Source: Confluentibacter citreus
Lineage (GTDB): Bacteria > Bacteroidota > Bacteroidia > Flavobacteriales > Flavobacteriaceae
Reading direction: 5' to 3'
Assembly: GCF_002807055.1 (NCBI RefSeq)
Contig: NZ_NIXN01000001.1
Coordinates: forward strand, 744,001-808,000
Length of the DNA: 64,000 nt
The translations under genes and the position numbers were made by a program. Shown piece by piece: positions 34,346 to 44,693 of the stretch. Each line of letters begins with the position of its first letter. Position 1 is the stretch's first letter. The notes below the pieces were generated by a model that had not been told where the DNA came from, searched no databases, and worked only from the letters and a program-made list of their open reading frames with translations.

Positions 34346-35056
34346 ATGAAACAATTATTACTATTGGTTTTATTAGTTAGCGGAATTCAATTAGGTGCGC
34401 AGAGCAATTCTGAATTAATAAAACATTTTGAAGCTTACAGTAAGCAAATGAGAGCGCAAGGTGATATACAAGGTATAATTAATGGGATGACACATTTAAA
34501 TGTCCTGTCACCATCTGTAGCCAGAACAGATACATTGGCTTATATTTACATGACCGAAGGTAAATATGTAGAAGCTTTAAATACTATTGGAGTAGATAAA
34601 AAGGTAGACGATTCCGATATTGCCGTTCAAGTAAAAGCAATATCATTAAAATCTGTTAATGAACCAGAATTGGCAGTTATTCAATTTGAGGAACTTTTTA
34701 AACGCGAACCAAATCCATCGGTAGCTTACGAATTGGCAGAACTTACTTTACAGTTAAATAAACTAAGTGAAGCAGAAAAACATATTAACTACGGATTGAT
34801 GAATTCTAAAGATGATATGAAACATACCTATTATGAGCAACAATCACCTTATCAAGTGGCATTAAAAAGTGGGTTTATGTATTTGAATGCTTTGTTGGTT
34901 TATAATAAAGACAAAAAAGGTAACATTGATGCTGCTGTTGATATTTTGGACGCCGCTTTAAAAGCATCACCTAATTTTAACTTAACACAGTTAACCAAAA
35001 ATGAATTGTTAAGGCAAAAACAAGCATTGCAGGCACAGTCAGTTCAAGGAAATTAA
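34346..35056 (+). CDS. exported TPR-like helical repeat protein
   Basis: 236 aa. The signal peptide (LLLLVLLVSGIQLGAQS) is followed by helical pairs reminiscent of tetratricopeptide repeats: TLAYIYMTEGKYVEALNTIG (about 71-90), ELAVIQFEELFKREPNPSVAYELAELTLQ and AEKHINYGL. No catalytic motif. Probably a periplasmic scaffold. A strong terminator follows, so it is monocistronic. Confidence 0.75.
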   Translation: MKQLLLLVLLVSGIQLGAQSNSELIKHFEAYSKQMRAQGDIQGIINGMTHLNVLSPSVARTDTLAYIYMTEGKYVEALNTIGVDKKVDDSDIAVQVKAISLKSVNEPELAVIQFEELFKREPNPSVAYELAELTLQLNKLSEAEKHINYGLMNSKDDMKHTYYEQQSPYQVALKSGFMYLNALLVYNKDKKGNIDAAVDILDAALKASPNFNLTQLTKNELLRQKQALQAQSVQGN

Positions 35057-35071
35057 TATTTGCCGAATAAT

Positions 35072-35108
35072 AAAAAGGGGCTTTTCCATCATGGAAAAGT
35101 TCCTTTTT
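35072..35108 (+). terminator. terminator after the TPR-like gene
   Basis: AAAAAGGGGCTTTTCC (35072-35087) pairs with GGAAAAGTTCCTTTTT (35093-35108) around a 5-nt loop, with further T residues; works for the + gene and may also block the converging lipoprotein gene. Confidence 0.8.
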
Positions 35109-35125
35109 TTATTTTCAACGAATAA

Positions 35126-35650
35126 CTAAATAGGCTTTTCAATTATGTGGGAATCATTTTCTATTTTCTTGTTCAATTGAAAACTTAAGTTGGAAAACGA
35201 TACCAAAAGTTCTTTTAAAGTGTTTAATAATTCTTGTTTTTTAGTAGTAGAAAGATTCGATAAACTTTCTGTTTTGTAAAGCTTGGTTTCTAATACTGTT
35301 ATTCTGGCCAAAATAGCAGGTGTATTTATAGTATCTGGAATGGTTTGCCTAATATCACTTAATAAGGTTTTTAAGTTTTTTTTAGCATCACTTTTAAAAT
35401 AAGATAAATCACCTTTTTTTGTGTTTTCAATAATAGTTTCTAATTGATTGAATTCTTGCCAAGATTCAATAATAGGTTCAACTCTTTCATCTATGGCAAA
35501 ATCCATGTAATTTAATTTAGAAATGTCTTTTTCGGTGATAGCTTGGCTCTTGTTAGTAACATCTTCAATATTTTCGGTGCTGGTTGGGGTTGTCTTTTTG
35601 CAAGACACACCAATTAATAACATACAACCGCATAAAAACTTTATAGTCAT
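35126..35650 (-). CDS. lipoprotein, helical, 174 aa
   Basis: The N-terminus MTIKFLCGCMLLIGVSC ends in a lipobox (GVSC, Cys17). The mature part is almost wholly helical with long charged segments (TIIENTKKGDLSYFKSDAKKN, in parts; then TVLETKLYKTESLSNLS), resembling a small coiled bundle. No known domain. It is convergent to the TPR-like gene and divergent from the HupE-like gene. Function unknown. Confidence 0.7.
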   Translation of the reverse strand: MTIKFLCGCMLLIGVSCKKTTPTSTENIEDVTNKSQAITEKDISKLNYMDFAIDERVEPIIESWQEFNQLETIIENTKKGDLSYFKSDAKKNLKTLLSDIRQTIPDTINTPAILARITVLETKLYKTESLSNLSTTKKQELLNTLKELLVSFSNLSFQLNKKIENDSHIIEKPI

Positions 35651-35755
35651 TTCATATATTTTAAAAACCTATTGCGCAAATATATGGCAATAGTTTATTT
35701 TTTATATCATTTCAAATAATTGTATATATTTGAACCGATCCCTAAAATCTTATTA

Positions 35756-36346
35756 ATGCTTGAAAATATCTGGTTTAACATTCAGTATGGTATCAATCAT
35801 GTTCTTGATATTAACGCCTACGACCATGTTTTATTTCTAATTGTCCTTACGGTACCCTATGTTTTTAAAGATTGGAAACGGGTATTTTTGTTAGTTACAA
35901 TGTTTACTTTGGGGCATACATTATCTTTGATTTTGGCAGTTTACAATATTGTTTATGTAAAAGCTTCATTAGTGGAGTTTTTAATTCCCATAACGATTTT
36001 AATTGTTGCCATTTTTAATGTGTTTACGGCAGGTAAAGGTCCTCAAAAAGGAAAAGTAGGGGTTTTATTTCTTTCTGCTTTGTTTTTTGGTTTAATACAT
36101 GGTTTAGGTTTTGCAAGAGAATTTAAAATGTTATTGGGAGATACCGATAATAAATTGATTTTGTTGTTAGAATTTGCTTTAGGCATAGAAATTGCTCAAA
36201 TCGTTATTGTGTTTATCGTTTTGTTTTTGGGCTATTTGGTTCAAACATTGTTTAGGTTTTCTAAACGCGATTGGGTCTTGGTCATTTCGGCTGTGGTTAT
36301 TGGTCTTGTAATACCGATGATACTTAAAAGTGATTATTTAGTATAA
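35756..36346 (+). CDS. HupE/UreJ-family membrane protein
   Basis: 196 aa with about six helices. The Met at 35756 (MLENIWFNIQYGINHVLD) is favoured over 35720 because the family signature starts right there. GINHVLDINAYDHVLFLIVLT (parts), FTLGHTLSLILA and GLIHGLGFAREFKML carry the histidine pairs typical of HupE/UreJ-2 proteins, implicated in nickel or cobalt transport. No hydrogenase or urease is nearby, so the substrate is uncertain. Confidence 0.85.
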   Translation: MLENIWFNIQYGINHVLDINAYDHVLFLIVLTVPYVFKDWKRVFLLVTMFTLGHTLSLILAVYNIVYVKASLVEFLIPITILIVAIFNVFTAGKGPQKGKVGVLFLSALFFGLIHGLGFAREFKMLLGDTDNKLILLLEFALGIEIAQIVIVFIVLFLGYLVQTLFRFSKRDWVLVISAVVIGLVIPMILKSDYLV

Positions 36347-36461
36347 AATGAAGCCAATCATAATTAACTTTGGTAAAACTTTAACGAACTTGCATTGTAA
36401 TTAAAATACCAACCATTTATATTCGTTATACATTTTTTAATAGAGCAATTGAATTTCATTA

Positions 36462-36893
36462 ATGTCTGAAACAAAACAATTAAAATACGATAAAGCTTAC
36501 CTACGAATAGCGCAAGAATGGGGCAAGTTATCATATTGCAAACGCAGACAAGTCGGCGCACTTATCGTTAAAGACCGCATGATAATTTCTGATGGTTATA
36601 ATGGTACACCATCTGGGTTTGAGAATTTTTGTGAAGATGAAGACGGATATACCAAATGGTATGTGTTACATGCAGAAGCGAACGCTATTTTAAAAGTGGC
36701 AGCTTCAACACAATCTTGTAAAGGTGCGACGCTATATATTACTATGTCGCCCTGTAAAGAGTGTAGTAAGCTTATACACCAAGCAGGTATTGTAAAAGTT
36801 GTTTATAACCAAGCTTATAAAGATGATTCTGGTTTGCGGTTTTTAGAAAAAGCCGGAATAAAACTTAAATTAATAGAAGATTTGACCCCATAA
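36462..36893 (+). CDS. dCMP deaminase
   Basis: 143 aa, a zinc cytidine-deaminase fold. Catalytic HAE at residues 70-72 (LHAEANAIL) and the second zinc motif SPCKECSKLIHQAG (Cys98, Cys101) identify a deoxycytidylate deaminase of the ComEB type, which converts dCMP to dUMP for dTMP synthesis. RIAQEWGKLSYCKRRQVGALIV is the N-terminal signature. Its stop overlaps the ATG of the next gene by one base, so the two are translationally coupled. Confidence 0.9.
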   Translation: MSETKQLKYDKAYLRIAQEWGKLSYCKRRQVGALIVKDRMIISDGYNGTPSGFENFCEDEDGYTKWYVLHAEANAILKVAASTQSCKGATLYITMSPCKECSKLIHQAGIVKVVYNQAYKDDSGLRFLEKAGIKLKLIEDLTP

Positions 36894-38482
36894 TGCAGTT
36901 TCAAAAGAAATATTTGCCCCTTATTTTAGGTGTTGCCATTGCAGCAGGCATCTATATTGGTGGAAAGCTAAATTTTATGGATTCTTCGGATAGGTTATTT
37001 TCCAAGAACAGTAAGAAGGATAAAATTAACAGACTTATAGATTATATAGATTACGATTATGTAGATGATATAAATACAGATAGTATAGTAGATGTGACGG
37101 TTAATGGGATTTTAGGTAATCTAGATCCGCATTCGGTATATATTCCAAAAGAAGATATGGATCGCGTTACAGAAAATATGAAAGGAGATTTTGTTGGTAT
37201 TGGCATCAGCTTTTATACATATAAAGATACTATTGTGGTTATTAGACCTATAGAAAATGGTCCAAGTGAGAAAGTGGGTATAAAGGGAGGGGATAGAATC
37301 GTTATGGCAAATAATGACTCTTTAACTGGTAAGCGATTACAGGATAGAGAAATTTTAGAGAAACTCAAAGGTGAAATCAATTCCAAAGTAAACCTTAAGG
37401 TGTACAGAAAGGGTGAACCCAAGCTTTTAAACTTCATTGTTAAACGCTCCAACATCCCTATAAAAAGTGTTGATGCCGCTTACATGCTGACAGAAAAATT
37501 AGGGTATATAAAAGTAAATCGATTTGCTGAAACGACTTACAGGGAATTCAAGATGGGATTAGACAAACTTATTGCTTATGGAGCTACGGAAATCGCTCTT
37601 GATTTAAGGGATAATCCTGGTGGATTTCTTGGTATAGCAGAACAAATGGTTGATGAATTCTTAGAAGATGATAAACTTATTTTATTTACTAAAAACAAAC
37701 GTGGAAATACCGAGAAAAGTTATGCAACAGACAAAGGAGATTTTGAAAATGGTAAAGTGTATGTGCTTATAAATGAAAATTCAGCTTCGGCCAGCGAAAT
37801 AGTTGCAGGGGCGCTTCAAGATCATGATAAGGGAACTATTGTTGGTCGTCGTTCCTATGGGAAAGGACTCGTACAAAGAGAAATGGATTTGGGTGATGGT
37901 AGTGCCGTACGTTTAACCGTCTCACGTTATTATACGCCAACAGGACGTTCTATACAACGGCCTTATAAAAAAGGACATAAAGATTATTACGATGATTATT
38001 TTTCTAGGTTGGAAAGCGGTGAATTACTTGACCCAGAAAAAATAAAAGTTCATGACTCTTTAAAGTTTAGGACACCTGGAGGAAAAATTGTTTATGGCGG
38101 CGGCGGCATTATTCCAGACGTATTTGTGCCTGTTGATAACAGTATGCAAAACGAAACCTTAACATATATACAACATCGTGGATATATAGCAAACTTTGCT
38201 TTTGAAATATTAGATAAAGATAGAAGGGCTTACGAAGGCATGCCAAAACAAGACTTTATAGAAAATTTTGAAGTCACCGACGATATGGTTTTTAAATTCC
38301 AAGAGTACTTAAATGTGAAGACGGGTTCAAAAATCACGTTTGTGGCCTACAACGAAGAAGTAAAACAATATATTAAGGCTACTCTGGCCGATCAACTTTA
38401 TGGTGAAGGGTCCTTTGCTGAAATCATCAATCAAAAAGACATTATGATTGAAGAGGTTATTAAGTTGAGTGAGGGAAATTAG
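36893..38482 (+). CDS. ctpA: C-terminal processing peptidase (S41 family) with PDZ domain
   Basis: 529 aa. An N-terminal hydrophobic anchor (LPLILGVAIAAGIYIGG, about residues 6-22) places it in the periplasm. A PDZ domain spans about 90-190 (GIGISFYTYKDTIVVIRPIENGPSEKVG in parts). The S41 Ser-Lys dyad lies in NENSASASEIVAGAL (Ser) and VGRRSYGKGLVQ (Lys), followed by TPTGRSIQRPYKKG. Clips C-termini of periplasmic or membrane substrates. In operon with dCMP deaminase. Confidence 0.92.
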   Translation: MQFQKKYLPLILGVAIAAGIYIGGKLNFMDSSDRLFSKNSKKDKINRLIDYIDYDYVDDINTDSIVDVTVNGILGNLDPHSVYIPKEDMDRVTENMKGDFVGIGISFYTYKDTIVVIRPIENGPSEKVGIKGGDRIVMANNDSLTGKRLQDREILEKLKGEINSKVNLKVYRKGEPKLLNFIVKRSNIPIKSVDAAYMLTEKLGYIKVNRFAETTYREFKMGLDKLIAYGATEIALDLRDNPGGFLGIAEQMVDEFLEDDKLILFTKNKRGNTEKSYATDKGDFENGKVYVLINENSASASEIVAGALQDHDKGTIVGRRSYGKGLVQREMDLGDGSAVRLTVSRYYTPTGRSIQRPYKKGHKDYYDDYFSRLESGELLDPEKIKVHDSLKFRTPGGKIVYGGGGIIPDVFVPVDNSMQNETLTYIQHRGYIANFAFEILDKDRRAYEGMPKQDFIENFEVTDDMVFKFQEYLNVKTGSKITFVAYNEEVKQYIKATLADQLYGEGSFAEIINQKDIMIEEVIKLSEGN

Positions 38483-38546
38483 CTTTCTATATTCCTTTAA
38501 ATACAGGAATATCAACACGATTTTTCACTATTTTAAAGCGTCAATA

Positions 38547-38750
38547 CTAACGTCGTTCTTTCACTTTTTCTTCAATACGCTTAGAAATTCTTAATATAAG
38601 CATTAAAAAAATAGCGCAAACTCCTGCCAGAATAGTTATTAAAGCGGTAACGCTTTCGCCTTCAAGAGGGGCATTAAAATCTACTTTAGTAAAATTAAAA
38701 ACAATTAATACAAAGGCAAGTAAACTGATGACGATTGTTATGATTTTCAT
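38547..38750 (-). CDS. small membrane protein, 67 aa
   Basis: Two hydrophobic helices: IITIVISLLAFVLIVFNFT (about residues 3-21) and ALITILAGVCAIFLMLILR (about 36-54), then a basic tail KRIEEKVKERR. No known domain. It is cotranscribed with the MarC gene (20-nt gap). The coding case is supported by clean hydrophobic segments and lack of an overlapping gene. Function unknown. Confidence 0.6.
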   Translation of the reverse strand: MKIITIVISLLAFVLIVFNFTKVDFNAPLEGESVTALITILAGVCAIFLMLILRISKRIEEKVKERR

Positions 38751-38770
38751 ATGTAGATGATATTTTGTTT

Positions 38771-39358
38771 TTATATGATTTCAAATAAAGCTTTAACGTT
38801 ATGCGCAAATAGTTTAACGGCAATCGCCAACAAAACTACTCCGAACACTTTTCTAACTATGTTGATGCCATTCTGACCCAGAAACCTTTCAATGGATTTG
38901 GATGTTTTTAAAACTATAAAAATAACAATAACGTTTAAAATAATGGCGACAATAATGTTTTCCGTTTTAAATTCAGCTCTTAAAGACAATAAGGTTGTTA
39001 AGGTTCCAGGGCCAGCAATTAAAGGAAATGCCAATGGAAATACAGAAGCGGTATCGGCCGTGTGTTCTTCTTGTTTATATAGGGTAATGCCTAAAATCAT
39101 TTCTAAAGCAATAAAAAACAAAATAAAAGAACCTGCAACCGCAAACGAGTTGACATCGATGCCAATAAGATTTAAAATGCTTTTTCCAAGAAATAAAAAA
39201 GCGACCATAATGACTCCAGATATAATGGATGCTTTTCTGCTATTTATGTGGCCTACTTTTTTTCGCAAATCTATCACAATGGGAATATTGCCAACAATAT
39301 CCACTACCGCAAATAAAACCATAAATGCAGTAAATATTTCTCTAAAAACAAGTTGCAT
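38771..39358 (-). CDS. MarC-family integral membrane protein
   Basis: 195 aa with six helices. The N-terminal VFREIFTAFMVLFAVVDIVGNIPI, the central VFPLAFPLIAGPGTLTTLLSL and the C-terminal NIVRKVFGVVLLAIAVKLF are MarC/UPF0056 hallmarks. No proven transport function is known for the family, and the name does not imply drug resistance. First gene of a two-gene operon with the 67-aa protein. Confidence 0.9.
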   Translation of the reverse strand: MQLVFREIFTAFMVLFAVVDIVGNIPIVIDLRKKVGHINSRKASIISGVIMVAFLFLGKSILNLIGIDVNSFAVAGSFILFFIALEMILGITLYKQEEHTADTASVFPLAFPLIAGPGTLTTLLSLRAEFKTENIIVAIILNVIVIFIVLKTSKSIERFLGQNGINIVRKVFGVVLLAIAVKLFAHNVKALFEII

Positions 39359-39466
39359 AATGCTTCATTTTAAATTTTGATGTAAAGGTCGATAATAATT
39401 ACAAAACTTAGGGCTTAATAAATTTAAAGTTTATCTATTTTTGTCTCTTCATTTTCACACGTAATT

Positions 39467-40033
39467 ATGTTCCAATTAGGGAAAACAATCGTTTCAGAAG
39501 ACATTATTAAAAAGGATTTTGTTTGCAATTTATCGGCATGCAAAGGAGCTTGTTGTGTTGACGGCGATGCGGGCGCGCCTTTAGAAGCAGAAGAAACTAA
39601 AATTTTACAGGATATTTACCCTAAAGTGAAACCATTTTTGCGTCAGGTAAGCATAGATGCTATTGAAGCCCAAGGTACTTTTATAATATCAGAGGATGGG
39701 GATTTTGAAACACCATTGCTTGATGGAGCAGATTGTGCTTATGTTATTTATGATGATAAGAACGTGGCGCTTTGTGCTATTGAAGAAGCTTATAACCAAG
39801 GAGAAATTAATTGGAAAAAACCGGTATCATGTCATTTATACCCCATTAGAGTCACAGATTACACAGAATTTTCGGCTGTAAATTATCATAAATGGGACAT
39901 ATGCGATGATGCTTGTACACTTGGGAAAGAGCTTCAAGTACCCGTTTACAAATTTGTAAAACAAGCACTCATTAGAAAATTTGGTGAAGACTGGTATATG
40001 GAATTGGAGAATATCGCCAAAAAGTTTGCTTAA
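39467..40033 (+). CDS. DUF3109 cysteine-rich protein
   Basis: 188 aa. The cluster VCNLSACKGACCVDGDAGAPLE (about residues 18-38) has four cysteines, and more occur in ADCAYVIYDDKNVALCAI, SCHLYPIR and WDICDDACTLGK. The pattern is the DUF3109 family, related to the YkgJ (CxxCxxxxCC) Fe-S or zinc proteins. Cytosolic, no signal. It is divergent from MarC, with no operon partner. Function unknown. Confidence 0.88.
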   Translation: MFQLGKTIVSEDIIKKDFVCNLSACKGACCVDGDAGAPLEAEETKILQDIYPKVKPFLRQVSIDAIEAQGTFIISEDGDFETPLLDGADCAYVIYDDKNVALCAIEEAYNQGEINWKKPVSCHLYPIRVTDYTEFSAVNYHKWDICDDACTLGKELQVPVYKFVKQALIRKFGEDWYMELENIAKKFA

Positions 40034-40337
40034 AAAAACTTCCAAATTATTTTAACAGCGTTACATTTTTGTATAAAATTTTAATGCGGTTTGTTAAAAT
40101 TAAGAATCCTTATTTTATGGTACTTAAGAGAGTTTTATAAAATTAAATTGCTGATATTCAACAGTTTAATTTTATGAGATATAACCGTCATTTTATGTGT
40201 TAGTGTAAAGATTTGTTAAAAACTTGTTGACAATGTTTATAACTATACCTTTCATTTTAACGCTCTTTTTTGAATCTTTGTTAATCCCAAGTCGGAACTA
40301 ATTTTCGATTAAATTTTCACAAAAAACACACAAAGGA
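40034..40337. other. 304-nt intergenic region before nrdB
   Basis: AT-rich, no gene seen. Its 3' part holds the nrdB promoter; the rest shows only an imperfect AT inverted repeat near 40143-40176. No NrdR box could be identified with confidence. Confidence 0.5.
40277..40306 (+). promoter_or_regulatory. Bacteroidota-type promoter for nrdB
   Basis: TTTG (40277-40280), 18 nt, then TAATTTTC (40299-40306), one base off TAnnTTTG. Predicted start near 40312, 26 nt before the ATG at 40338. Confidence 0.5.
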
Positions 40338-41318
40338 ATGTCGCAGGCTATTGAACCCATTTTACAAGAAAACAAAGATCGTTTCGTTATTTTTCCAATT
40401 AAACATCATGATATCTGGGAATGGTATAAAAAACAAGAAGCCAGTATTTGGACAGCTGAAGAGATTGATTTGCACCAAGACCTATCAGATTGGAATACCA
40501 AACTAACAGATGATGAGCGTTATTTCATAAAACATGTGTTAGCTTTTTTTGCAGCCAGTGATGGTATTGTAAATGAAAATCTGGCAGAGAATTTTGTGTC
40601 TGAAGTACAATATACAGAGGCGAAATTCTTTTATGGCTTTCAAATCATGATGGAAAACATTCACTCAGAAGTATATTCATTGTTGATTGATACCTATGTA
40701 AAGGATGATAAAGAAAAAGATGAATTGTTTAAAGCCATTGAAGTGTTTCCAGCTATTAAAGAAAAAGCGGACTGGGCTTTAAAATGGATAGATTCGCCAA
40801 GTTTTGCGGAACGTTTAATTGCGTTTGCAGCGGTAGAAGGCATCTTTTTCTCAGGAAGTTTTTGCTCTATTTTTTGGCTTAAAAAGCGAGGTTTGTTACC
40901 AGGATTAACATTTTCAAACGAATTGATTTCCAGAGATGAAGGTTTACATTGCGATTTTGCTGTGCATCTTCATAATAACCATATAGTAAATAAAGTTTCG
41001 AAAGAACGTATTACAGAAATATTAACAAATGCCTTAGATATTGAGCGCATGTTTATTACCGAATCGCTTCCAGTAAGTTTAATAGGTATGAACGCTAAAT
41101 TAATGACGCAATATTTAGAATTTGTAACCGATAGATTATTAGGGGAATTTGGTTGTGACAAAGTTTACAACTCCACCAATCCTTTTGATTTTATGGATAT
41201 GATTTCATTACAAGGGAAAACTAACTTTTTCGAAAAACGAGTGTCTGAATATCAAAAAGCAGGTGTTCTTAATAAAGAAGAAGATAAAGACAAGTTTACC
41301 TTTGACGCCGATTTTTAA
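40338..41318 (+). CDS. nrdB: ribonucleoside-diphosphate reductase, small (beta) subunit
   Basis: Carries the di-iron and radical cofactor for class I deoxyribonucleotide synthesis. 326 aa. The iron ligands lie in the helices with [36 protein letters not shown] and [16 protein letters not shown]. The radical tyrosine would follow the NIHSEVY helix as in class Ia/Ic; I did not confirm its position. nrdA follows 268 nt later with hairpins between, so both are probably cotranscribed but with different dosage. Confidence 0.93.
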   Translation: MSQAIEPILQENKDRFVIFPIKHHDIWEWYKKQEASIWTAEEIDLHQDLSDWNTKLTDDERYFIKHVLAFFAASDGIVNENLAENFVSEVQYTEAKFFYGFQIMMENIHSEVYSLLIDTYVKDDKEKDELFKAIEVFPAIKEKADWALKWIDSPSFAERLIAFAAVEGIFFSGSFCSIFWLKKRGLLPGLTFSNELISRDEGLHCDFAVHLHNNHIVNKVSKERITEILTNALDIERMFITESLPVSLIGMNAKLMTQYLEFVTDRLLGEFGCDKVYNSTNPFDFMDMISLQGKTNFFEKRVSEYQKAGVLNKEEDKDKFTFDADF

Positions 41319-41357
41319 TTGAACTCTATATTTTCAAAAGTTCAATTTTTTGAAAAT
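41317..41357 (+). terminator. overlapping hairpins between nrdB and nrdA
   Basis: AATTGAACT (41317-41325) pairs with AGTTCAATT (41339-41347), followed by T's. A second stem, ATTTTCAAAA (41330-41339) with TTTTGAAAAT (41348-41357), shares bases with the first, so the two are alternatives. This may attenuate read-through into nrdA. Confidence 0.4.
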
Positions 41358-41586
41358 TCAATTAGAATGATATTTCCATTAACAATGGAAAATTAATTAA
41401 GTTTTTATTAAGTATAAGTTTAAAAATAATCTGTTAATCGTTAGGTTTCAGAATTCGCTTTTAAACCTATAAAGTAACCAAAACCAACTAAGTTTTATCT
41501 AACTAACCACTAGAGCCCAAACTTGGAATACCTAATTAACCCATTTTCTGAAGGTGTGTCAGAAAACCTAAAAAACGTGTAAAGCA

Positions 41587-44058
41587 ATGTATGTACTAAA
41601 AAGAGACGGAAGGAAAGAACAAGTCATGTTCGACAAAATTACAGCAAGAGTTAGAAAACTGTGCTATGGATTAAACGAACTTGTAGACCCATTAAAAGTA
41701 GCCATGCGCGTTATTGAAGGGTTATACGATGGTGTAACTACTAGCGAATTGGATAATCTTGCCGCAGAAATTGCTGCAACAATGACTACCGCACATCCAG
41801 ATTATGCCCGTCTTGCTGCAAGAATTTCAGTTTCTAACTTACATAAAAACACTAAAAAGACTTTTAGTGAAGTGATGCACGATTTATATACCTACATAAA
41901 TCCAAGAACAGGAAAAGAAGCACCTCTTTTAGCTGATGATGTATATGAAGTGATCATGGCAAACAAAGATGTTTTAGATTCTACCATCATCTACAATCGC
42001 GATTTTGGTTATGATTATTTCGGATTTAAAACCTTAGAACGTTCTTATCTTTTAAAATTAAATGGCAAAATTGCTGAACGTCCACAACACATGCTCATGC
42101 GTGTTGCTGTTGGGATTCATTTAAATGATATGGAATCGGTTATTGAGACGTATGAGCTCATGTCTAAAAAATACTTTACACACGCTACACCAACACTTTT
42201 TAACGCAGGTACACCAAAGCCACAAATGTCGTCTTGTTTCTTATTAACCATGAAAGAAGATAGTATAGATGGTATATACGATACATTAAAACAAACAGCT
42301 AAAATATCGCAATCTGCTGGAGGCATTGGGTTGGCAATTCATAATATACGTGCCACAGGAAGTTATATTGGAGGGACCAACGGAACCAGTAATGGTATTG
42401 TCCCCATGTTGCAAGTGTTTAACGATACAGCCCGTTATGTAGACCAAGGAGGCGGAAAACGTAAAGGAAGTTTTGCCATTTATATTGAAACTTGGCATGC
42501 AGATATTTTTCAGTTTTTAGAGTTGAAGAAAAACCATGGTAAAGAAGAAATGCGTGCACGCGATTTGTTTTACGCCATGTGGATTTCAGATTTATTTATG
42601 AAACGTGTGCAGGAAGATGGTCATTGGACCTTAATGTGCCCTAACGAATGCCCAGGTTTAGATGAAGTACATAGTGAAGCTTTTGAAACTTTATATATAA
42701 AATACGAAACCGAAGGTAAAGGACGTAAAACCATTAAAGCACGTGAATTGTGGGAGAAAATATTGGAATCCCAAATTGAAACTGGCACACCTTATATGTT
42801 GTATAAAGATGCAGCTAACCGTAAATCCAATCAACAGAATTTAGGAACCATTCGTTCGTCAAATTTATGTACAGAGATTTTGGAATACACGTCTCCAGAT
42901 GAGGTTGCGGTATGTAATTTGGCATCCATTGCATTACCCATGTTTGTGAAAGGTGGTGAGTTTGATCATAAAGAACTGTTCCGCATCACAAAACGTGTTA
43001 CCAAAAATTTAAATAGGGTTATCGATAGAAATTACTATCCGGTAAAAGAAGCCGAAAACTCCAATATACGCCACAGACCCATCGGTTTGGGTGTGCAGGG
43101 ATTGGCAGATACGTTTATACAATTACGCATGCCATTTACCAGTGATGAGGCTAAAAAATTAAATCAGGATATTTTTGAGACCCTTTATTTTGCTGCTGTT
43201 ACCGCAAGTATGGAAGAAGCCAAAGAAGATGGGCCTTACCAAACTTTTAAAGGGTCTCCAATAAGCAAAGGCCAATTCCAACATAATCTGTGGGGTTTAA
43301 AAGACGAGGAATTAAGCGGCAATTGGGATTGGGACAAATTACGTAAACAAGTCATGAAACACGGTGTGCGTAACTCGTTATTGGTAGCGCCTATGCCAAC
43401 AGCCTCAACATCTCAAATTCTTGGAAATAATGAATGTTTTGAACCTTACACATCTAACATCTATACCCGTCGCGTTTTATCTGGCGAATTCATTATTGTT
43501 AATAAGCATTTATTGGAAGATTTAGTAGAATTAGGTCTTTGGGATGATAGTTTAAAACAAGAAATTATGCGTGCCAATGGTTCTGTACAAAATGTAGATA
43601 TCATTCCTCAGCACATTAAAGAATTATATAAAACCGTTTGGGAATTAAGTATGAAAGACATTATTGATATGTCTCGCCAACGCGGTTATTTTATTGATCA
43701 ATCGCAATCACTTAATTTATTTTTAGAAGGTGCTACCATGGCGAAATTAACGTCTATGCATTTTTATGCTTGGAAGAGCGGCTTAAAAACAGGTATGTAC
43801 TATTTACGTACTAAGAGCGCTGTGGATGCTATTAAATTCACTTTAGATAAAGCTCAAAAGCTAGAGCCTAATGCCGAAGTAGAAGAAGTGATAGATGAAG
43901 CCCATTTAGCGCAACAAAAAAAGTTAGCCGTTAAAGCAGCGACCAAATTTGCCCAACAAAATACAGAAGTAGAACCCATGTCTGCCGAAGAAATGAGAGC
44001 CTTAATTGCCCAAGCTAAAGCCGCTGAAGGCGACGATTGCTTAATGTGTGGTTCTTAA
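41587..44058 (+). CDS. nrdA: ribonucleoside-diphosphate reductase, large (alpha) subunit
   Basis: 823 aa. An N-terminal ATP-cone ([20 protein letters not shown]) means allosteric control by ATP/dATP. The active-site cysteines lie in [16 protein letters not shown] and [39 protein letters not shown] is a conserved finger-loop region (read in parts). The C-terminus ends GDDCLMCGS, a CxxC pair that reduces the active site by swinging in. Thioredoxin or glutaredoxin would recharge it. Followed by a terminator. Confidence 0.96.
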   Translation: MYVLKRDGRKEQVMFDKITARVRKLCYGLNELVDPLKVAMRVIEGLYDGVTTSELDNLAAEIAATMTTAHPDYARLAARISVSNLHKNTKKTFSEVMHDLYTYINPRTGKEAPLLADDVYEVIMANKDVLDSTIIYNRDFGYDYFGFKTLERSYLLKLNGKIAERPQHMLMRVAVGIHLNDMESVIETYELMSKKYFTHATPTLFNAGTPKPQMSSCFLLTMKEDSIDGIYDTLKQTAKISQSAGGIGLAIHNIRATGSYIGGTNGTSNGIVPMLQVFNDTARYVDQGGGKRKGSFAIYIETWHADIFQFLELKKNHGKEEMRARDLFYAMWISDLFMKRVQEDGHWTLMCPNECPGLDEVHSEAFETLYIKYETEGKGRKTIKARELWEKILESQIETGTPYMLYKDAANRKSNQQNLGTIRSSNLCTEILEYTSPDEVAVCNLASIALPMFVKGGEFDHKELFRITKRVTKNLNRVIDRNYYPVKEAENSNIRHRPIGLGVQGLADTFIQLRMPFTSDEAKKLNQDIFETLYFAAVTASMEEAKEDGPYQTFKGSPISKGQFQHNLWGLKDEELSGNWDWDKLRKQVMKHGVRNSLLVAPMPTASTSQILGNNECFEPYTSNIYTRRVLSGEFIIVNKHLLEDLVELGLWDDSLKQEIMRANGSVQNVDIIPQHIKELYKTVWELSMKDIIDMSRQRGYFIDQSQSLNLFLEGATMAKLTSMHFYAWKSGLKTGMYYLRTKSAVDAIKFTLDKAQKLEPNAEVEEVIDEAHLAQQKKLAVKAATKFAQQNTEVEPMSAEEMRALIAQAKAAEGDDCLMCGS

Positions 44059-44081
44059 TTTATATTTAAGTGTTTAAAGTT

Positions 44082-44110
44082 AAAAAGCATCTCGAAAGGG
44101 ATGCTTTTTT
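44082..44110 (+). terminator. terminator after nrdA
   Basis: AAAAAGCATC (44082-44091) pairs with GATGCTTTTT (44100-44109) around an 8-nt loop, followed by another T. Confidence 0.85.
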
Positions 44111-44154
44111 ATTTCAAAAGATTATATTTATTTTTTTAATCTAAATAATATATT

Positions 44155-44682
44155 GTGGTATTTGAAAATTTTGCAGTAACTCCCGACTTGTATGCAAGTA
44201 AAGGAAGTCGGTTTATAAACTATATAATAGACTTAATATTTTTTATGGTGTTTGCCTTTGGAACATTATTCCTTTTAGCAACCTTGTTTTATGCATTTGC
44301 TGAAGATACTTCACTTATGGATAATTTTATTACTGGTCTAGAAAACATAAACCCACTATTAGATAGACTATTAACAGCGATGGTTCTGGCACTTCTTTAT
44401 TTTTCAACTGAGACTTTATTGAAAGGAAGAACATTGGGTAAATACATTACAAAAACTAAAGTTGTACTCATTGATGGCACGAATCCCAATGCTTTGGATT
44501 ATTTAAAAAGAAGCTTTTCTAGAGTCATACCTTTTGAAGCACTTTCATTTTTAGGCGCAGAAGGAAGAGGCTGGCATGATACCATATCTAAAACGTATGT
44601 TGTTGACATTCAAAAATACCAAGCTAAGCTAAAAGCCTACAACAGCTTAGAACAAATTGGTAAAAATGTGGAAAATGAATAG
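44155..44682 (+). CDS. RDD-family membrane protein
   Basis: 175 aa. The RDD domain begins at about residue 10 (ASKGSRFINYIIDLIFFMVF), with an Arg-Asp spacing typical of the family, then further helices near 30-48 and 72-90 (AMVLALLYFSTETL) and the family element GRTLGKYITKTKVV, with SRVIPFEALSF after it. The start is GTG at 44155; no nearby ATG fits. No transport substrate is known. Convergent to ppnP. Confidence 0.85.
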   Translation: MVFENFAVTPDLYASKGSRFINYIIDLIFFMVFAFGTLFLLATLFYAFAEDTSLMDNFITGLENINPLLDRLLTAMVLALLYFSTETLLKGRTLGKYITKTKVVLIDGTNPNALDYLKRSFSRVIPFEALSFLGAEGRGWHDTISKTYVVDIQKYQAKLKAYNSLEQIGKNVENE

Positions 44683-44693
44683 TTAACGGATTA

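Noticed and set aside
38892-39380. 162-aa frame opposite MarC
   Set aside because: Shadow of the MarC gene; low-complexity and without a plausible start or motif.
40201-40260. DnaA boxes or NrdR box upstream of nrdB
   Set aside because: TTGTTAAAAACTTGTTGACAA looks repetitive but matches neither TTATCCACA nor the NrdR palindrome well enough.
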